Shown here: positions 1 through 8,238 of the stretch, one piece after another | Numbering within the stretch: the stretch's first letter is position 1 | How the letters are laid out: each line of letters begins with the position of its first letter | From: Planctomycetota bacterium | GTDB lineage: Bacteria > Planctomycetota > UBA1135 > GCA-002686595 | DNA: 64,000 nt | Assembly: GCA_023150475.1 (NCBI GenBank) | Contig: JAKLKU010000011.1 | Coordinates: 124,001-188,000, forward strand | Direction of reading: 5' to 3' | Translations under genes and position numbers: made by a program | Notes under the pieces: model-generated | Told to the model about the DNA's origin: nothing | Databases searched by the model: none | What the model saw: only the letters and a program-made list of their open reading frames with translations

Positions 1-2
1 CG

Positions 3-581
3 GCGGTCCGCTGGGAGCTCGACACACCGAGCCTGAGAGCCTTGCTCACGGCGCCAGAGACGGGGCACTTTCGTCGCGATGTCGGCGCGTGGCAGGGGCT
101 GAGCGATTCCATGCCGCCCGAGTCGCTCGAGGAGCGCATGCGGATCGCTCAGCTCGAGTCGATCGTCGGTCTGCTCGTCGATCGTGCGCTCGAGCTCGGC
201 GCCTTCAACGGCAACGGCGTGGCACCGATCCAGAGCGGAGCGAACGAGCGGTCGACCGAGTTCGAGCTCGATGTCTCCTGCGTTGCCGACCTCGAACATC
301 CGTTTGCGAGTGCGTGGCCAGATGCCGAGTGCGTCTTCATCGCGCCCTTCGTCGGACTGACGCTCGATCATGCGCACGTCGAGATCACGCTTCGCGGCCG
401 CGGGGTGTCGGTTGGACCGTTCAAGGCCGATGGCGCGCGCGACGTATCGGGCACCTTCGAATCGAGGGTTTCGATCCATGCACACGGACAGGTGTCGCCT
501 GTCGGCTGCGACCTACCGGCGCACATCACGTGCGAGCTGGATGGCGTGTTCGACGTCAGCCGCCGGCGATGGCTCGAGTGA
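3..581 (+). CDS. Hypothetical protein, 5' end cut by window edge
   Basis: The reading frame is open from the first bases of the window to the TGA at 579-581, so this is the C-terminal part (about 192 residues) of a longer protein; the TTG at 42 could also serve as a start. The visible part has an amphipathic helical stretch (PPESLEERMRIAQLESIVGL) followed by a beta-rich region with alternating hydrophobic residues (VFIAPFVGLTLDHAHVEITL). There is no signal peptide or membrane segment in the visible part. I do not recognise the family. It converges on the small operon at 908-1357. Confidence 0.55.
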   Translation, partial: AVRWELDTPSLRALLTAPETGHFRRDVGAWQGLSDSMPPESLEERMRIAQLESIVGLLVDRALELGAFNGNGVAPIQSGANERSTEFELDVSCVADLEHPFASAWPDAECVFIAPFVGLTLDHAHVEITLRGRGVSVGPFKADGARDVSGTFESRVSIHAHGQVSPVGCDLPAHITCELDGVFDVSRRRWLE

Positions 582-907
582 GACACGTGGCCGTTCGGGT
601 GAAGTCGGCCGTGCATGTCCGGCAGCGCGACGCATGCCTCGACTCGGACCGGTGCGTTGCCGCAGACCTCGACGTCACGATCGAGCAACCGAAAAGCGCT
701 CGCGCTCGGGAATAGCTGCGACGCGGCTGAGGCGTGCGGTCGGACCATCAGCTCACGCGTTCTCAGGCGCATCACGCGGTCGGGTTCGATGCGCACGACA
801 GGACGATCGCAGCGCGTTCGAGCGGCTGGCAGCCCGGTCTCGCGGTTGAAAGTCGACCGTGCCGTGATCGAGCTCCAGCGACGACCGAACACGTCGGTCA
901 GAGCTCC
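582..907. other. Intergenic, no convincing gene
   Basis: About 326 bases lie between two converging genes. Long open frames exist on both strands (for example minus strand 892-368), but their third-position G+C is clearly lower than in the neighbouring genes and the products are Arg/Ser-rich without domain features. A 7-bp inverted repeat (767-773 with 788-794, 14-base loop) is present and might act in termination. I see no RNA gene. Confidence 0.4.
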
Positions 908-1108
908 TCAGAGCTTCACGTGTGTCTCGGTGCCGCCGGTGACGGTCACGGTGATCGGCGGCGCGAGCTCGGCCGCATTCGCGTGGGTGGCCGCGTTGGT
1001 CGCCGTCGCCTCGTCGCTCGTCGCGCGGTTTCCGAACCACACGAAGAGCAGCCAACCGACGGCGATCACCAGCACCGCACCGAGGAGCTTCGAGTGCGAG
1101 CGAGTCAT
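908..1108 (-). CDS. Small single-pass membrane protein
   Basis: A 66-residue protein with one clear membrane helix (about residues 8-25, LLGAVLVIAVGWLLFVWFG), a short basic N-terminus (MTRSHSK) and an Ala/Thr-rich remainder ending in a beta-like stretch (ITVTVTGGTETHVKL). The charge pattern predicts N-in, C-out. It begins 3 bases after the stop of the zinc-ribbon gene, so the two are surely co-transcribed. Function unknown. Confidence 0.6.
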   Translation of the reverse strand: MTRSHSKLLGAVLVIAVGWLLFVWFGNRATSDEATATNAATHANAAELAPPITVTVTGGTETHVKL

Positions 1109-1111
1109 CGA

Positions 1112-1357
1112 TCACCTCACGCGCGAGGCTCTCGGCGGCGCGGCCGCGTCGGGCGACCACGTGTGCTCGCAGCGTTTGCAACGAAACTCCGGCGACGAGT
1201 CGTCGATGCAACAACCGCCGAGCGCGATTTCGCCGCAGCGCGCGCTCTCGCCGAGCTCCGGCGTCGGCAAGCCGTAGACGATGGGCACGAACTCGTCGCT
1301 GCCGCAACGCGGACAACGCGTCGGACGCGCTCGAGCATTTCGCCGGCCGATCACCAT
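1112..1357 (-). CDS. Small zinc-ribbon protein
   Basis: An 81-residue protein with two Cys pairs (CPRCG near residue 15 and CKRCEH near residue 60) around a conserved core (FVPIVYGLPTPEL, GEIALGGCCI). I recall similar short proteins of unknown function across many bacteria, where the Cys pairs would bind zinc. The ATG at 1357 has no obvious Shine-Dalgarno, so the true start may lie slightly downstream. First gene of a two-gene operon with the small membrane protein at 908-1108; separated from the HAF-repeat gene by a strong terminator hairpin. Confidence 0.75.
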   Translation of the reverse strand: MVIGRRNARARPTRCPRCGSDEFVPIVYGLPTPELGESARCGEIALGGCCIDDSSPEFRCKRCEHTWSPDAAAPPRASRVR

Positions 1358-1374
1358 GGTCGGATCGAAACACG

Positions 1375-1402
1375 AGCGCCCGGCCGTGTCGAGCCGGGCG
1401 CT
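1375..1402 (-). terminator. Hairpin terminator after HAF-repeat gene
   Basis: A perfect 10-bp stem (AGCGCCCGGC with GCCGGGCGCT) around an 8-base loop begins about 28 bases past the stop codon at 1431. On the minus strand the stem is followed by a short T-rich stretch (GTGTTTCG). Confidence 0.65.
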
Positions 1403-1430
1403 GTTCGTACGGCTTGACGGAGCTCGCAGG

Positions 1431-2864
1431 TCAGTTGCAGAGCACGAACTCGACCCCGCCTGACAGACCCGTGGTGCTCGGCGAGTTCGGGTCGCGGAAC
1501 CAGAATTGGCCGTCGACGGTCGCGCCGCCGACGAGCGCCGGATCGACGCCGGTCGCGATCCACGCGTTGAAGTCGTAGTCGAACGTGCCGGCGCACGTTC
1601 CGCTGCCGCCCGAGTTCTGCGGCAAGAGCCGCTTCAGCGGCGTCTTCACGCACAAGAAGCCACCTTGGAACGGCGCGGAGAGCCGCCCGCTCGTGCCGTA
1701 GAAGAAGAGGCCGAGTTTCGCGGCCTCGACTTGCGACGCACTGACGTGGAAGCCGCTGCCGGCGCTCGCCGAAGGTTCGCCGCTCGTCGCGATCGCAGGC
1801 ACGCAGCCCGACGAACTCGTCTTCGGCGTGCAGTAGAACTCGATCGTCGACGAACCGCACACGTTCATGTCGGTCAATCGCGCGGAGCCCATCATCGTCT
1901 GCGTCGGGTCTTTCACGCCGCACAGGATCTGTCGCGCGTTGTTGATGTCGGAGGCGCCCCAGTACTGCACCCACCAACTGCCTTGCGACGGGTCGATCAA
2001 CGAACCGAGCATGTGGTAGCCGGAACCTTCGAGGTAGACGCCGGACGCGGTCGGATACACGTAGGTCAGCGCGTCACCGAGATCGTTCAACGCCGTCGCC
2101 GACGTCGTTTGCGCGCAGCCGCCGACGAACGTCCACCCCGAGCTCGGCAGCCAACGAATCGGGAAACTCGGGCACGTCGACGAGAAGCCTTGGATGTAAC
2201 CGCAGAAGCCGTCGAGCTCGTTCAGCGCCGCGCCGGCGACGCCCATCCAGTTGCCTGACGGCAAGGGGATCGTCTGCACTTGCAGCGTGTCGAGATCGAG
2301 CTGTTGATTGCCGCTCAGCACGTTGCGGTTGTCGTTGACGTCGGCGGCGCTGGTGAACGGCGCGAGCACGACGGGGCCGGAGCTCGTGAAGTGCACCGCG
2401 TGCACCCAATACGCCCACGGCATCACGCCGGACGAACCGACGATGTCACCGAGGTCGTTGACGCCGGTCGCTGCGGAGTAGCTGTCGCCGACGGGCTCGC
2501 CGAGCACTTGCACGGTGTAGCCCGAAGTCGACGGGAACCACGCGGCCGCGTGCGGTTGCAGGAAACCGGAGGTCACGACGCTGACCGCGCCGACGATCAG
2601 GCCGGCGTCGTTCACGTCGTAGGCTTGCGAGCTCACGAAGCCCGGCGGCATGGGCAGCAGGTTGTTCGTGAAGGGCTCGCCGTCGTACGAGATCGCCGCG
2701 CGCGCTTCGCCGGTCGGCAGCGTCACCCAGCCGACGGCGACGCCGTTCTCGTTCAGCGCGCTCGCGCTCGAATTCGATCCGAGGAAATCGACGCGATAGC
2801 TCGGCAACGTCGTGCCTTGCGGCGCCATCGCGAAGAGGAAGAGCATGTTTGCAAACGTCATCAA
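1431..2864 (-). CDS. Secreted HAF-repeat protein with planctomycete-type C-terminal domain
   Basis: A 477-residue protein. The N-terminus (MMTFANMLFLFAMAPQG) resembles a short signal peptide. Residues about 30-330 hold at least seven copies of a HAF-type repeat with the core [AD][LV]N[ED]xGxxVG (for example ALNENGVAVGW, DVNDAGLIVGA, GVNDLGDIVGS), the pattern of extracellular HAF-repeat proteins, which probably fold as a beta structure. Residues 343-477 form a separate Cys-containing domain (YCTPKTSSSGCVP ... GGFLCV ... FWFRDP ... GGVEFVLCN) that recurs in the FG-GAP protein at 37745-40258. An AGGAG Shine-Dalgarno lies just before the ATG. Likely a surface or matrix protein; ligand unknown. 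Confidence 0.8.
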   Translation of the reverse strand: MMTFANMLFLFAMAPQGTTLPSYRVDFLGSNSSASALNENGVAVGWVTLPTGEARAAISYDGEPFTNNLLPMPPGFVSSQAYDVNDAGLIVGAVSVVTSGFLQPHAAAWFPSTSGYTVQVLGEPVGDSYSAATGVNDLGDIVGSSGVMPWAYWVHAVHFTSSGPVVLAPFTSAADVNDNRNVLSGNQQLDLDTLQVQTIPLPSGNWMGVAGAALNELDGFCGYIQGFSSTCPSFPIRWLPSSGWTFVGGCAQTTSATALNDLGDALTYVYPTASGVYLEGSGYHMLGSLIDPSQGSWWVQYWGASDINNARQILCGVKDPTQTMMGSARLTDMNVCGSSTIEFYCTPKTSSSGCVPAIATSGEPSASAGSGFHVSASQVEAAKLGLFFYGTSGRLSAPFQGGFLCVKTPLKRLLPQNSGGSGTCAGTFDYDFNAWIATGVDPALVGGATVDGQFWFRDPNSPSTTGLSGGVEFVLCN

Positions 2865-2957
2865 TCACTCCTGGCACCGATGTGCCCGTGTCTACGGACA
2901 CCAAGATGCCTGGCGACGCGTGATCGATGCAGCTAGTCGTTCGGCGTAGCGCGTGTG

Positions 2958-2987
2958 TCACGACCGTCCGAAGTGTGGACGTCGTGA
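2958..2987 (-). terminator. Hairpin terminator after spermidine-synthase-like gene
   Basis: TCACGAC and GTCC pair with GGAC and GTCGTGA (11 pairs, one bulged C, 7-base loop), 28 bases past the stop codon at 3016 on the minus strand. Confidence 0.5.
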
Positions 2988-3015
2988 GTGTCCAGGTCGC
3001 GGACGTCGTTCGGTC

Positions 3016-5073
3016 TCACTTCAAGACAGCGAACAGATTGCTGTAGTCGTCGGTGAAGACGAGCGGCGATTTGCCGGCGAGCTCGAGCGGACGTCCCGCG
3101 GCTGCGACGCGAGGACGTTCGAGCGCCGCACTCGAGCGTGCGACGAGGATCCAGCGCGCGTCGAGCAACGCACGAGAGTCGTCCTCTGGCGTCGTGATCT
3201 CGATCGTCGCGAGCCCGAGTTCGCCCGCGATTCCCGCGACGACCGGGCCGAGATCGAGGTGCCGCGACGTGAGATGCAACGCGAGCACGCCGTCGGGCTC
3301 GAGACGCGCGAGGAAGAGCTCGAACGCTTCGACGGTCAGCAGGTGCAGCGGGATCGCGTCGCTCGAGAACGCGTCGAGCACCAACACGTCGAATCGTCGA
3401 TCGCGTTCGCGTTCCAGCGCGAGCCGCGCGTCGCCTTCCACCATCTCGATCGTCGCGCGCGAATCCGCGAGGAACGTGAAGTCGCGTTTGGCGATCGTGA
3501 TCACGGCCGGGTTGATCTCGTAGTAACGGTAGACGTCGCCGGGCCGTCCGAACGCCGCGATGACGCCCGCGCCGAGACCGACGAGGCCGACGCGCAGCGG
3601 CGGGGCGCTCGCGAGTTCGCCGAGCAGGACGCCGATGCCGCTCGAGCTGCCGTAGTACGTCGTCGGCTCACGGCGGCGCGCGTCGTCCTGGTACTGCTGG
3701 CCGTGTCGCGTGCCGCCGTGCGTCAGATAGCGCATCGCGCCGCTGCCGTCCGGCGTGGGCAGGTCCTGGACCCGCAGGATGCCGAAGAAGTTGCGCGTCT
3801 CGCTGGAGCCAGGCTGCGAGCGCACGAGCATGCGCATCGTGAAGAGCGCACCGATGATCAGCACCACGGCGACGAGCGCCGGCAGCGCCGGATGCCACGT
3901 GCGGCGTTTGGCGACGCGCACCGCGCGCGGCTCCCACACGAAGGCGAGCGCGAGCAGTCCGACGACGAACAGCACGACGTAGAGCTCGTCGAAGCCGTCG
4001 AACACGAGTGGCGCGAGCAGCGCGACGAAGAGCCCGCCGAGGACGCCGCCGAGCGCGAGCGTCAGATAGAAACCGGTCAGGTGCTCGGGCCCCGGCCGCC
4101 GCGCCGCGAGCTCGCCGTGACAGAACATGCAGATCACGAAGAGTCCGAGCGAGTAGATCGGCACGCCGTACCAGATGCCGACTTTCGCGCCGAGCGCCGC
4201 GGCTTGCGTGAGCACGGTCAGCGACAGGATCAACACCGGCAGGTTCCACGAGCGCGAGTACCAACGCTCGCTCTCGAAGCACAGCACGAACGTGACGAGG
4301 TAGAGCGCGAGCGGCACGACCCAGAGCAGCGGCACGACCGCGACCTCTTGGCACATCTGGTTCGTGACGGCGAGCAAGAGCGCGGACGCCGTAGCGGCGA
4401 GCCCGGTCCACGACGCGCGTTGGCGCCACGTCGGCTTCGGCGACGCAGGCGCTGCGCCGAGGCTCGTGTTCGTCGCGGTCGGCGCGCCGAACGTGCTCCA
4501 CGCCGCGCGCACGGCGAGTGCAGAGAGCAGCGCGAAACCGACGAACGACGCCGACCAGAGCCACGCTTGCGTGCGCGTCGAGAGCCACGGCTCGATCGCG
4601 AACGGATAGCCGACGAGTCCGAGCAGCGAGCCTGCGTTCGAAAGCGCGTACAGCCGATACGGCGACGCACCTCGGCGACTCCGAGCGAACCAGGCCTGCA
4701 AGAGCGGCCCCGAACCGGCGAGGGCGAAGTAGGGCAAGCCGATCGAACTCGCGAGCACGCGCAAGATCGCCGGCACCGGCGCTTCGTCCCCGGTCGGTCG
4801 GGACGCGTCGCTCGGCAGGATCGGCAGCGTCGCCGCTGCGAGCGCGAGCAACGCGAGCTGCACGACCGCTTGCGTCCGCGGCGTGAGCTTCGTCGTCGAC
4901 GCGTGGGCGTACGCGTAGCCGCCGAGCAGCAGCGCCTGGAAGAAGAGCATGCACGTGGTCCACACCGCCGGCGCTCCGCCGAACCACGGCAGGATCGATT
5001 TGGCGACGAGCGGCTGGACCTGGAAGAGCAGGAACGCACCGAGGAAGACCGAGGTAGGCAGCGCGAACTTCAT
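3016..5073 (-). CDS. Multi-pass membrane protein fused to spermidine synthase-like domain
   Basis: A 685-residue protein read from the ATG at 5073 (MKFALPTSVFLGAFLLFQVQ); a longer frame upstream has no coding character. Residues about 1-440 contain about ten membrane helices, beginning with the motif FLLFQVQPLVAKSILPWFGG common to this fused family. Residues about 470-685 form a Rossmann methyltransferase-type fold like spermidine synthase (VGLVGLGAGVIAAFG, then YYEINPAVI, then DVLVLDAFSSDAIPLHLLT). The DAFSSDxxPxHLLT signature is typical of the membrane-fused spermidine synthase-like proteins, whose substrate is mostly unproven, so I do not name it speE. It is monocistronic, with a terminator hairpin downstream. 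Confidence 0.85.
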   Translation of the reverse strand: MKFALPTSVFLGAFLLFQVQPLVAKSILPWFGGAPAVWTTCMLFFQALLLGGYAYAHASTTKLTPRTQAVVQLALLALAAATLPILPSDASRPTGDEAPVPAILRVLASSIGLPYFALAGSGPLLQAWFARSRRGASPYRLYALSNAGSLLGLVGYPFAIEPWLSTRTQAWLWSASFVGFALLSALAVRAAWSTFGAPTATNTSLGAAPASPKPTWRQRASWTGLAATASALLLAVTNQMCQEVAVVPLLWVVPLALYLVTFVLCFESERWYSRSWNLPVLILSLTVLTQAAALGAKVGIWYGVPIYSLGLFVICMFCHGELAARRPGPEHLTGFYLTLALGGVLGGLFVALLAPLVFDGFDELYVVLFVVGLLALAFVWEPRAVRVAKRRTWHPALPALVAVVLIIGALFTMRMLVRSQPGSSETRNFFGILRVQDLPTPDGSGAMRYLTHGGTRHGQQYQDDARRREPTTYYGSSSGIGVLLGELASAPPLRVGLVGLGAGVIAAFGRPGDVYRYYEINPAVITIAKRDFTFLADSRATIEMVEGDARLALERERDRRFDVLVLDAFSSDAIPLHLLTVEAFELFLARLEPDGVLALHLTSRHLDLGPVVAGIAGELGLATIEITTPEDDSRALLDARWILVARSSAALERPRVAAAGRPLELAGKSPLVFTDDYSNLFAVLK

Positions 5074-5386
5074 GCGTGTCGTGAGCTCGCCGTTCGATCG
5101 TCGTCGCCCTGTTGGGTCGGTGCAGGCTGAGCGTTCTAGCGCACCGCTGCGCGCCGATCGACGAGCCCCCGATGCGATACTGCCACTCGTCGTTGCGCAG
5201 GAAATCGCGAGTGGGGTGCAACCGAACGCTCGAGGGCGAGTCCATGCTGGAAGCCCCGAGGTGTCTCTGCCGTCGTGCTCCCGACGTGAATCGGGCGTCG
5301 AGTCGCTCGAGCAGCGCACGCACCCGTCGCCACGCGTCGCCGCGAGCCGGTGGGGCGCGCACCGGGCGGCCCCGCTCGTCGCCGTT

Positions 5387-5561
5387 CGACGGGCTCCTCG
5401 CGGCTCGAGACCCTCCGTCCCTCACTGCGAAGGCGCGGCGAAGCCGGGAAGCGCGCTGGCGAGGCCAAGAACCCGGTTTCGTTGACCCAACGGGCGGTGC
5501 CACTTTCGCGGCGCCAGTCTCGCGACGCCAGTCTCGCGACGGCGGCGTCAGGAGCCCGTCG
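5387..5561. repeat. MITE-like element with 12-bp terminal inverted repeats
   Basis: CGACGGGCTCCT (5387-5398) is exactly repeated in inverse as AGGAGCCCGTCG (5550-5561). Near the right end lies a perfect 14-bp tandem duplication. No target-site duplication is evident in the flanks, and no protein is encoded. It could be a mobile MITE/REP-like repeat or a structured regulatory RNA. Confidence 0.4.
5513..5540. repeat. 14-bp tandem duplication
   Basis: GCCAGTCTCGCGAC occurs twice back to back (5513-5526 and 5527-5540) inside the inverted-repeat element. Confidence 0.7.
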
Positions 5562-5714
5562 CAAGTCGTTCGGCGCCGCGCGATTCGCCGCCCGGGGCCG
5601 GCGCTCGTCGCCGCGCGACCACGTGTTCGCGAGTCGGCGAATCCGGCGGAGCCCGCGCTGCGAACCGCTCGCCGTGAAGGAATCGAACCCAAACCCGATC
5701 CACCGAGAAGAACC

Positions 5715-6650
5715 ATGAAGCTCACTCTCTCCGCACTATCCGTTCTCACCCTTGCCGGCCTGTTGCATGCCGCGCCGCAACCCGGCGACGGTTGTGCGTC
5801 CAAATGCTCGGCGACTGCGATGGCGAAGTCCGGCGCCGACCTCGTCGACACAGCGGTCGCTGCCGGCTCGTTCAAGACGCTCGCCGCCGCGCTGCAAGCG
5901 GCGGACTTGGTCGGGACGCTGAAGGGCAAAGGGCCGTTCACCGTGTTCGCGCCGACCGACGAAGCGTTCGCGAAGCTGCCGAAGGGCACGCTCGAAGAGC
6001 TGCTCAAGCCCGCGAACAAAGCGAAGCTCACGGCGATCCTGCTGCACCACGTGGTCCCGGGGAACGTGACCGCGACCGAGGTCGTCAAGTTGCGCCATGC
6101 GACCGCCGTCGGCGGACAGCGTCTCGACATCTCCGCCACCGAAGGCGAAGTGCGCATCGACGGCGTCAACGTGGTCAAGACGGACGTGCTCGCCTCGAAC
6201 GGCGTCATCCACGTGATCGACGCGGTGTTGATGCCGAGCACGCAGACGATTCCCGAGCTCGCGGCGCACGCGGGCTCGTTCAAGACCTTGCTCGCGGCGC
6301 TCGACGCCGCCGAACTGCGCTCCGTCCTCGGCGGCGAAGGGCCGTTCACCGTCTTCGCGCCGACCGACGCTGCGTTCGCGAAGCTGCCCGCCGGCACCGT
6401 CGAGTCGCTGGTGAAGCCCGAGAACCGCGCGAAGCTCATCGCGATCCTCAAGAACCACGTCGTCGCGGGTCGCGTCTACGCCGACCAAGTGGTCGAGCTC
6501 TCGCGCGTGGAAACGCTCGGTGGCGCGCACTTGGAAGTGCGTGCGGACTCGTCGGGCGTGGCGATCGGTGGCGCGCAAGTCGCCAAGACCGATCTCGAGG
6601 CGAAGAACGGCGTGGTCCACGTGATCGACACCGTCATCGTCGTTCAGTAG
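5715..6650 (+). CDS. Secreted protein with two fasciclin (FAS1) domains
   Basis: A 311-residue protein starting at the ATG at 5715, preceded by a GAGAAGA Shine-Dalgarno. Residues 1-20 ([20 protein letters not shown]) are a signal peptide. Two tandem FAS1 domains follow (about residues 37-175 and 176-311), each with the H1 box [17 protein letters not shown] and the H2-like box NGVxHVID. FAS1 domains mediate adhesion to proteins or polysaccharides outside the cell. The two copies are closely similar, suggesting internal duplication. A 14-bp hairpin follows the stop, so it is probably monocistronic, though an ECF sigma gene starts just after. Confidence 0.92.
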   Translation: MKLTLSALSVLTLAGLLHAAPQPGDGCASKCSATAMAKSGADLVDTAVAAGSFKTLAAALQAADLVGTLKGKGPFTVFAPTDEAFAKLPKGTLEELLKPANKAKLTAILLHHVVPGNVTATEVVKLRHATAVGGQRLDISATEGEVRIDGVNVVKTDVLASNGVIHVIDAVLMPSTQTIPELAAHAGSFKTLLAALDAAELRSVLGGEGPFTVFAPTDAAFAKLPAGTVESLVKPENRAKLIAILKNHVVAGRVYADQVVELSRVETLGGAHLEVRADSSGVAIGGAQVAKTDLEAKNGVVHVIDTVIVVQ

Positions 6651-6659
6651 CCTCGGTGA

Positions 6660-6694
6660 AACTCCCGTCGCCGCGCCGGACGGCGGCGGGAGTT
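6660..6694 (+). terminator. Strong hairpin terminator after fasciclin gene
   Basis: AACTCCCGTCGCCG (6660-6673) pairs with CGGCGGCGGGAGTT (6681-6694) over 14 bp with a single G-U wobble; loop CGCCGGA. It starts 9 bases after the stop. Its right arm contains the GGGAG that could be the Shine-Dalgarno for an ATG at 6697, so it may also influence translation of the sigma factor. Confidence 0.75.
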
Positions 6695-6696
6695 CG

Positions 6697-7278
6697 ATGT
6701 TCCGCCCGGCGAGTGGCAGAGTGAGCTCGATCCTCGAACGAGTCGCGACAGGCGAAGCAGGCGCGGTGCAGGAATGCATCGAGCGCTACGGTCCGCTCGT
6801 CTACGCGCTGGCTCGGAGCTTCGGCCGCGACGCGCACGCGATCGAGGACGCCGTGCAAGAGACGTTCCTGCATCTCTGGCAAGTGGCCGCGAGGTTCGAT
6901 CCCTCGCGCAGCAACGAAGCGACGTTCGTCGCGATGATCGCGCGGCGCAGACTGATCGACCTGCGCCGTCGCGCCGAGAAACACGGCGGGCAGGAAGAAA
7001 TCGACGAAGCCATGGCACCGCCTGCACCCGATCACTCGGAGCATGCCGAGCTCCGTGACGACGCTGCGCGCGCGAAGAGCGCGCTCGGCGAACTCCGCCC
7101 CGAACAGAAACGGGTGCTCGAGCTCTCGATCTACGAAGGGCTGTCGCATTCCGAGATCGCGGCGCGCACCGGATTGCCGCTCGGGACGGTCAAGACCCAC
7201 GCGCGGCGCGGCTTGGACCGCGTGCGCGAACTGCTCGGCTTCGGACGCGCGGCGCGCGCGAGCGGGGTGACGTCGTGA
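6697..7278 (+). CDS. ECF RNA polymerase sigma factor (SigK-like)
   Basis: A 193-residue sigma-70 family factor. Region 2 spans about residues 24-95 (GPLVYALARSFGRDAHAIEDAVQETFLHLWQ, then the region 2.4-like IARRRLIDLRRR) and region 4 about 130-185 (LRPEQKRVLELSIYEGLSHSEIAARTGLPLGTVKTHARRGL, a helix-turn-helix for the -35 element). The start is either ATG 6697 with GGGAG upstream or GTG 6721. It overlaps the next gene by a GTGA junction; that gene encodes an RskA-like anti-sigma factor, so the two form a sigma/anti-sigma pair, most similar in layout to SigK/RskA. Confidence 0.92.
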   Translation: MFRPASGRVSSILERVATGEAGAVQECIERYGPLVYALARSFGRDAHAIEDAVQETFLHLWQVAARFDPSRSNEATFVAMIARRRLIDLRRRAEKHGGQEEIDEAMAPPAPDHSEHAELRDDAARAKSALGELRPEQKRVLELSIYEGLSHSEIAARTGLPLGTVKTHARRGLDRVRELLGFGRAARASGVTS

Positions 7279-8225
7279 GCGCTCGTCGCACCGACCGAGG
7301 GAGCTTCGATGCCGAACGTTTCGAGGAGCTGCGGACACTGCGCGCTCTCGGGACGCTGACCGCCGCGGAATGCCGCGAGTTCACGGCGCTGCTCGCCGAG
7401 CGCGCGAACGTCGATCTCGAGGCCGACGACCTCACCGTCGCGGCGCTCGAGCTCGCGCGCCTCGGGCCCGAACTCGCGCCGCTGCCGCAAGCACTCGCTC
7501 AGCGACTGCAAGCCGACGCGCAAGCGCACTTCGCGGCTCGCGGTGCCCAGGCGCCGGCGAGTGCAGCACGGGCGAGTACAGAACTGGCGAACACAGAACC
7601 GGCGAGTGCAGCTCCGGCGAGTGCAGCTCCGGCGAGCAAAGCACGGGGGGCAGCGGACTCGGCCGTGCCGGTCGAGCGCAAGTCGACCGCACCGAGCCCG
7701 ACGACGCGCTCGACTTCGCGCGAAACGCCGATCCACGAGCTCCGTCCGCGTTCGTCGCGCGGCAGTTGGGGCTGGGTCGCGGCTGCCGCGGCGTTGGTGC
7801 TCGCGCTGGTCGGTTGGTGGCCTCGCGTCGCGGGCCCCGACCGTGTGGCGCCGGCGGCGGCGCGCGACGAACTGCTCGCGCACGGCGGTGTCCTGACCGT
7901 GCCGTGGCAAGGCACCGATTTCGCGAAAGGCGCCGACGGCGACGTGGTTTGGGACCCGGCCACTCAGCGCGGTTTCATGCGCATCCGCGGCCTCGCGAAG
8001 AACGACCCGGCGCGCGAGCAGTATCAGCTCTGGATCTTCGACGAAACCCAGAAGCATCCGATCGACGGCGGCGTGTTCGACGTCGGCGCGGACGGCGAGC
8101 TCGTGATCCCGATCGATCCGAAACTGCACGTCGCGAAGCCGACGCTCTTCGCAGTGACCGTCGAGAAGCCCGGTGGCGTGGTCGTCTCCGCGCAGGAGAA
8201 GATCGTGCTCGCCGGCAAGATCTGA
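7275..8225 (+). CDS. RskA-like membrane anti-sigma factor
   Basis: A 316-residue protein whose GTG start overlaps the sigma factor stop (GTGA). Residues about 10-90 form a helical N-terminal segment expected to bind the sigma factor. Residues about 95-125 are a low-complexity Ala/Pro/Ser linker encoded by six 15-bp tandem units. One membrane helix lies near residues 167-185 (WGWVAAAAALVLALVGWW). The C-terminal region (about 205-316) matches the anti-sigma-K factor C-terminal domain (LTVPWQGTDFAKGADGDVVW, YQLWIFDETQKHPIDGGVF, FAVTVEKPGGVVVS). The outside domain would sense an envelope signal and release the sigma factor by proteolysis, as known for RskA. Confidence 0.88.
   Translation: MSARRTDRGSFDAERFEELRTLRALGTLTAAECREFTALLAERANVDLEADDLTVAALELARLGPELAPLPQALAQRLQADAQAHFAARGAQAPASAARASTELANTEPASAAPASAAPASKARGAADSAVPVERKSTAPSPTTRSTSRETPIHELRPRSSRGSWGWVAAAAALVLALVGWWPRVAGPDRVAPAAARDELLAHGGVLTVPWQGTDFAKGADGDVVWDPATQRGFMRIRGLAKNDPAREQYQLWIFDETQKHPIDGGVFDVGADGELVIPIDPKLHVAKPTLFAVTVEKPGGVVVSAQEKIVLAGKI
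7556..7645 (+). repeat. Six 15-bp tandem repeats within anti-sigma gene
   Basis: Units beginning GGCGAGTRCAG recur with exact 15-base period at 7556, 7571, 7586, 7601, 7616 and 7631. The period keeps the reading frame and lengthens the Ala/Pro/Ser linker before the membrane helix. Confidence 0.8.
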
Positions 8226-8238
8226 CGACGCGCGTCAG
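8222..8238. terminator. Bidirectional hairpin spanning two stop codons
   Basis: CTGACG and CGTCAG pair around loop ACGCG; the hairpin includes the last bases of both converging genes (TGA at 8223-8225 and the minus-strand stop at 8235-8237). Confidence 0.4.

Larger units (their letters stand above)
5074..5714. other. Long intergenic region with inverted-repeat element
   Basis: This 641-base gap separates the divergent spermidine-synthase-like and fasciclin genes. Open frames cross it on both strands, but they encode Arg/Ser-rich peptides without domains. It contains the 175-bp element at 5387-5561. A GGTTCGATTCC-like string near 5680 (minus strand) is not part of a tRNA. The last bases carry a GAGAAGA Shine-Dalgarno for the fasciclin gene. 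Confidence 0.5.

Noticed and set aside
368..892. Open frame of 174 codons on the minus strand over the end of the first gene
   Set aside because: Third-position G+C is lower than in real neighbours, the peptide has no domain or signal features, and it overlaps the better-supported plus-strand gene.
5680..5695. String GGTTCGATTCC on the minus strand, like a tRNA T-loop
   Set aside because: The flanking bases do not form a five-pair T stem and no anticodon or acceptor stem can be drawn around it.
7556..7645. CRISPR-like periodic repeat
   Set aside because: The 15-bp period has no spacers and is in frame within a protein linker.
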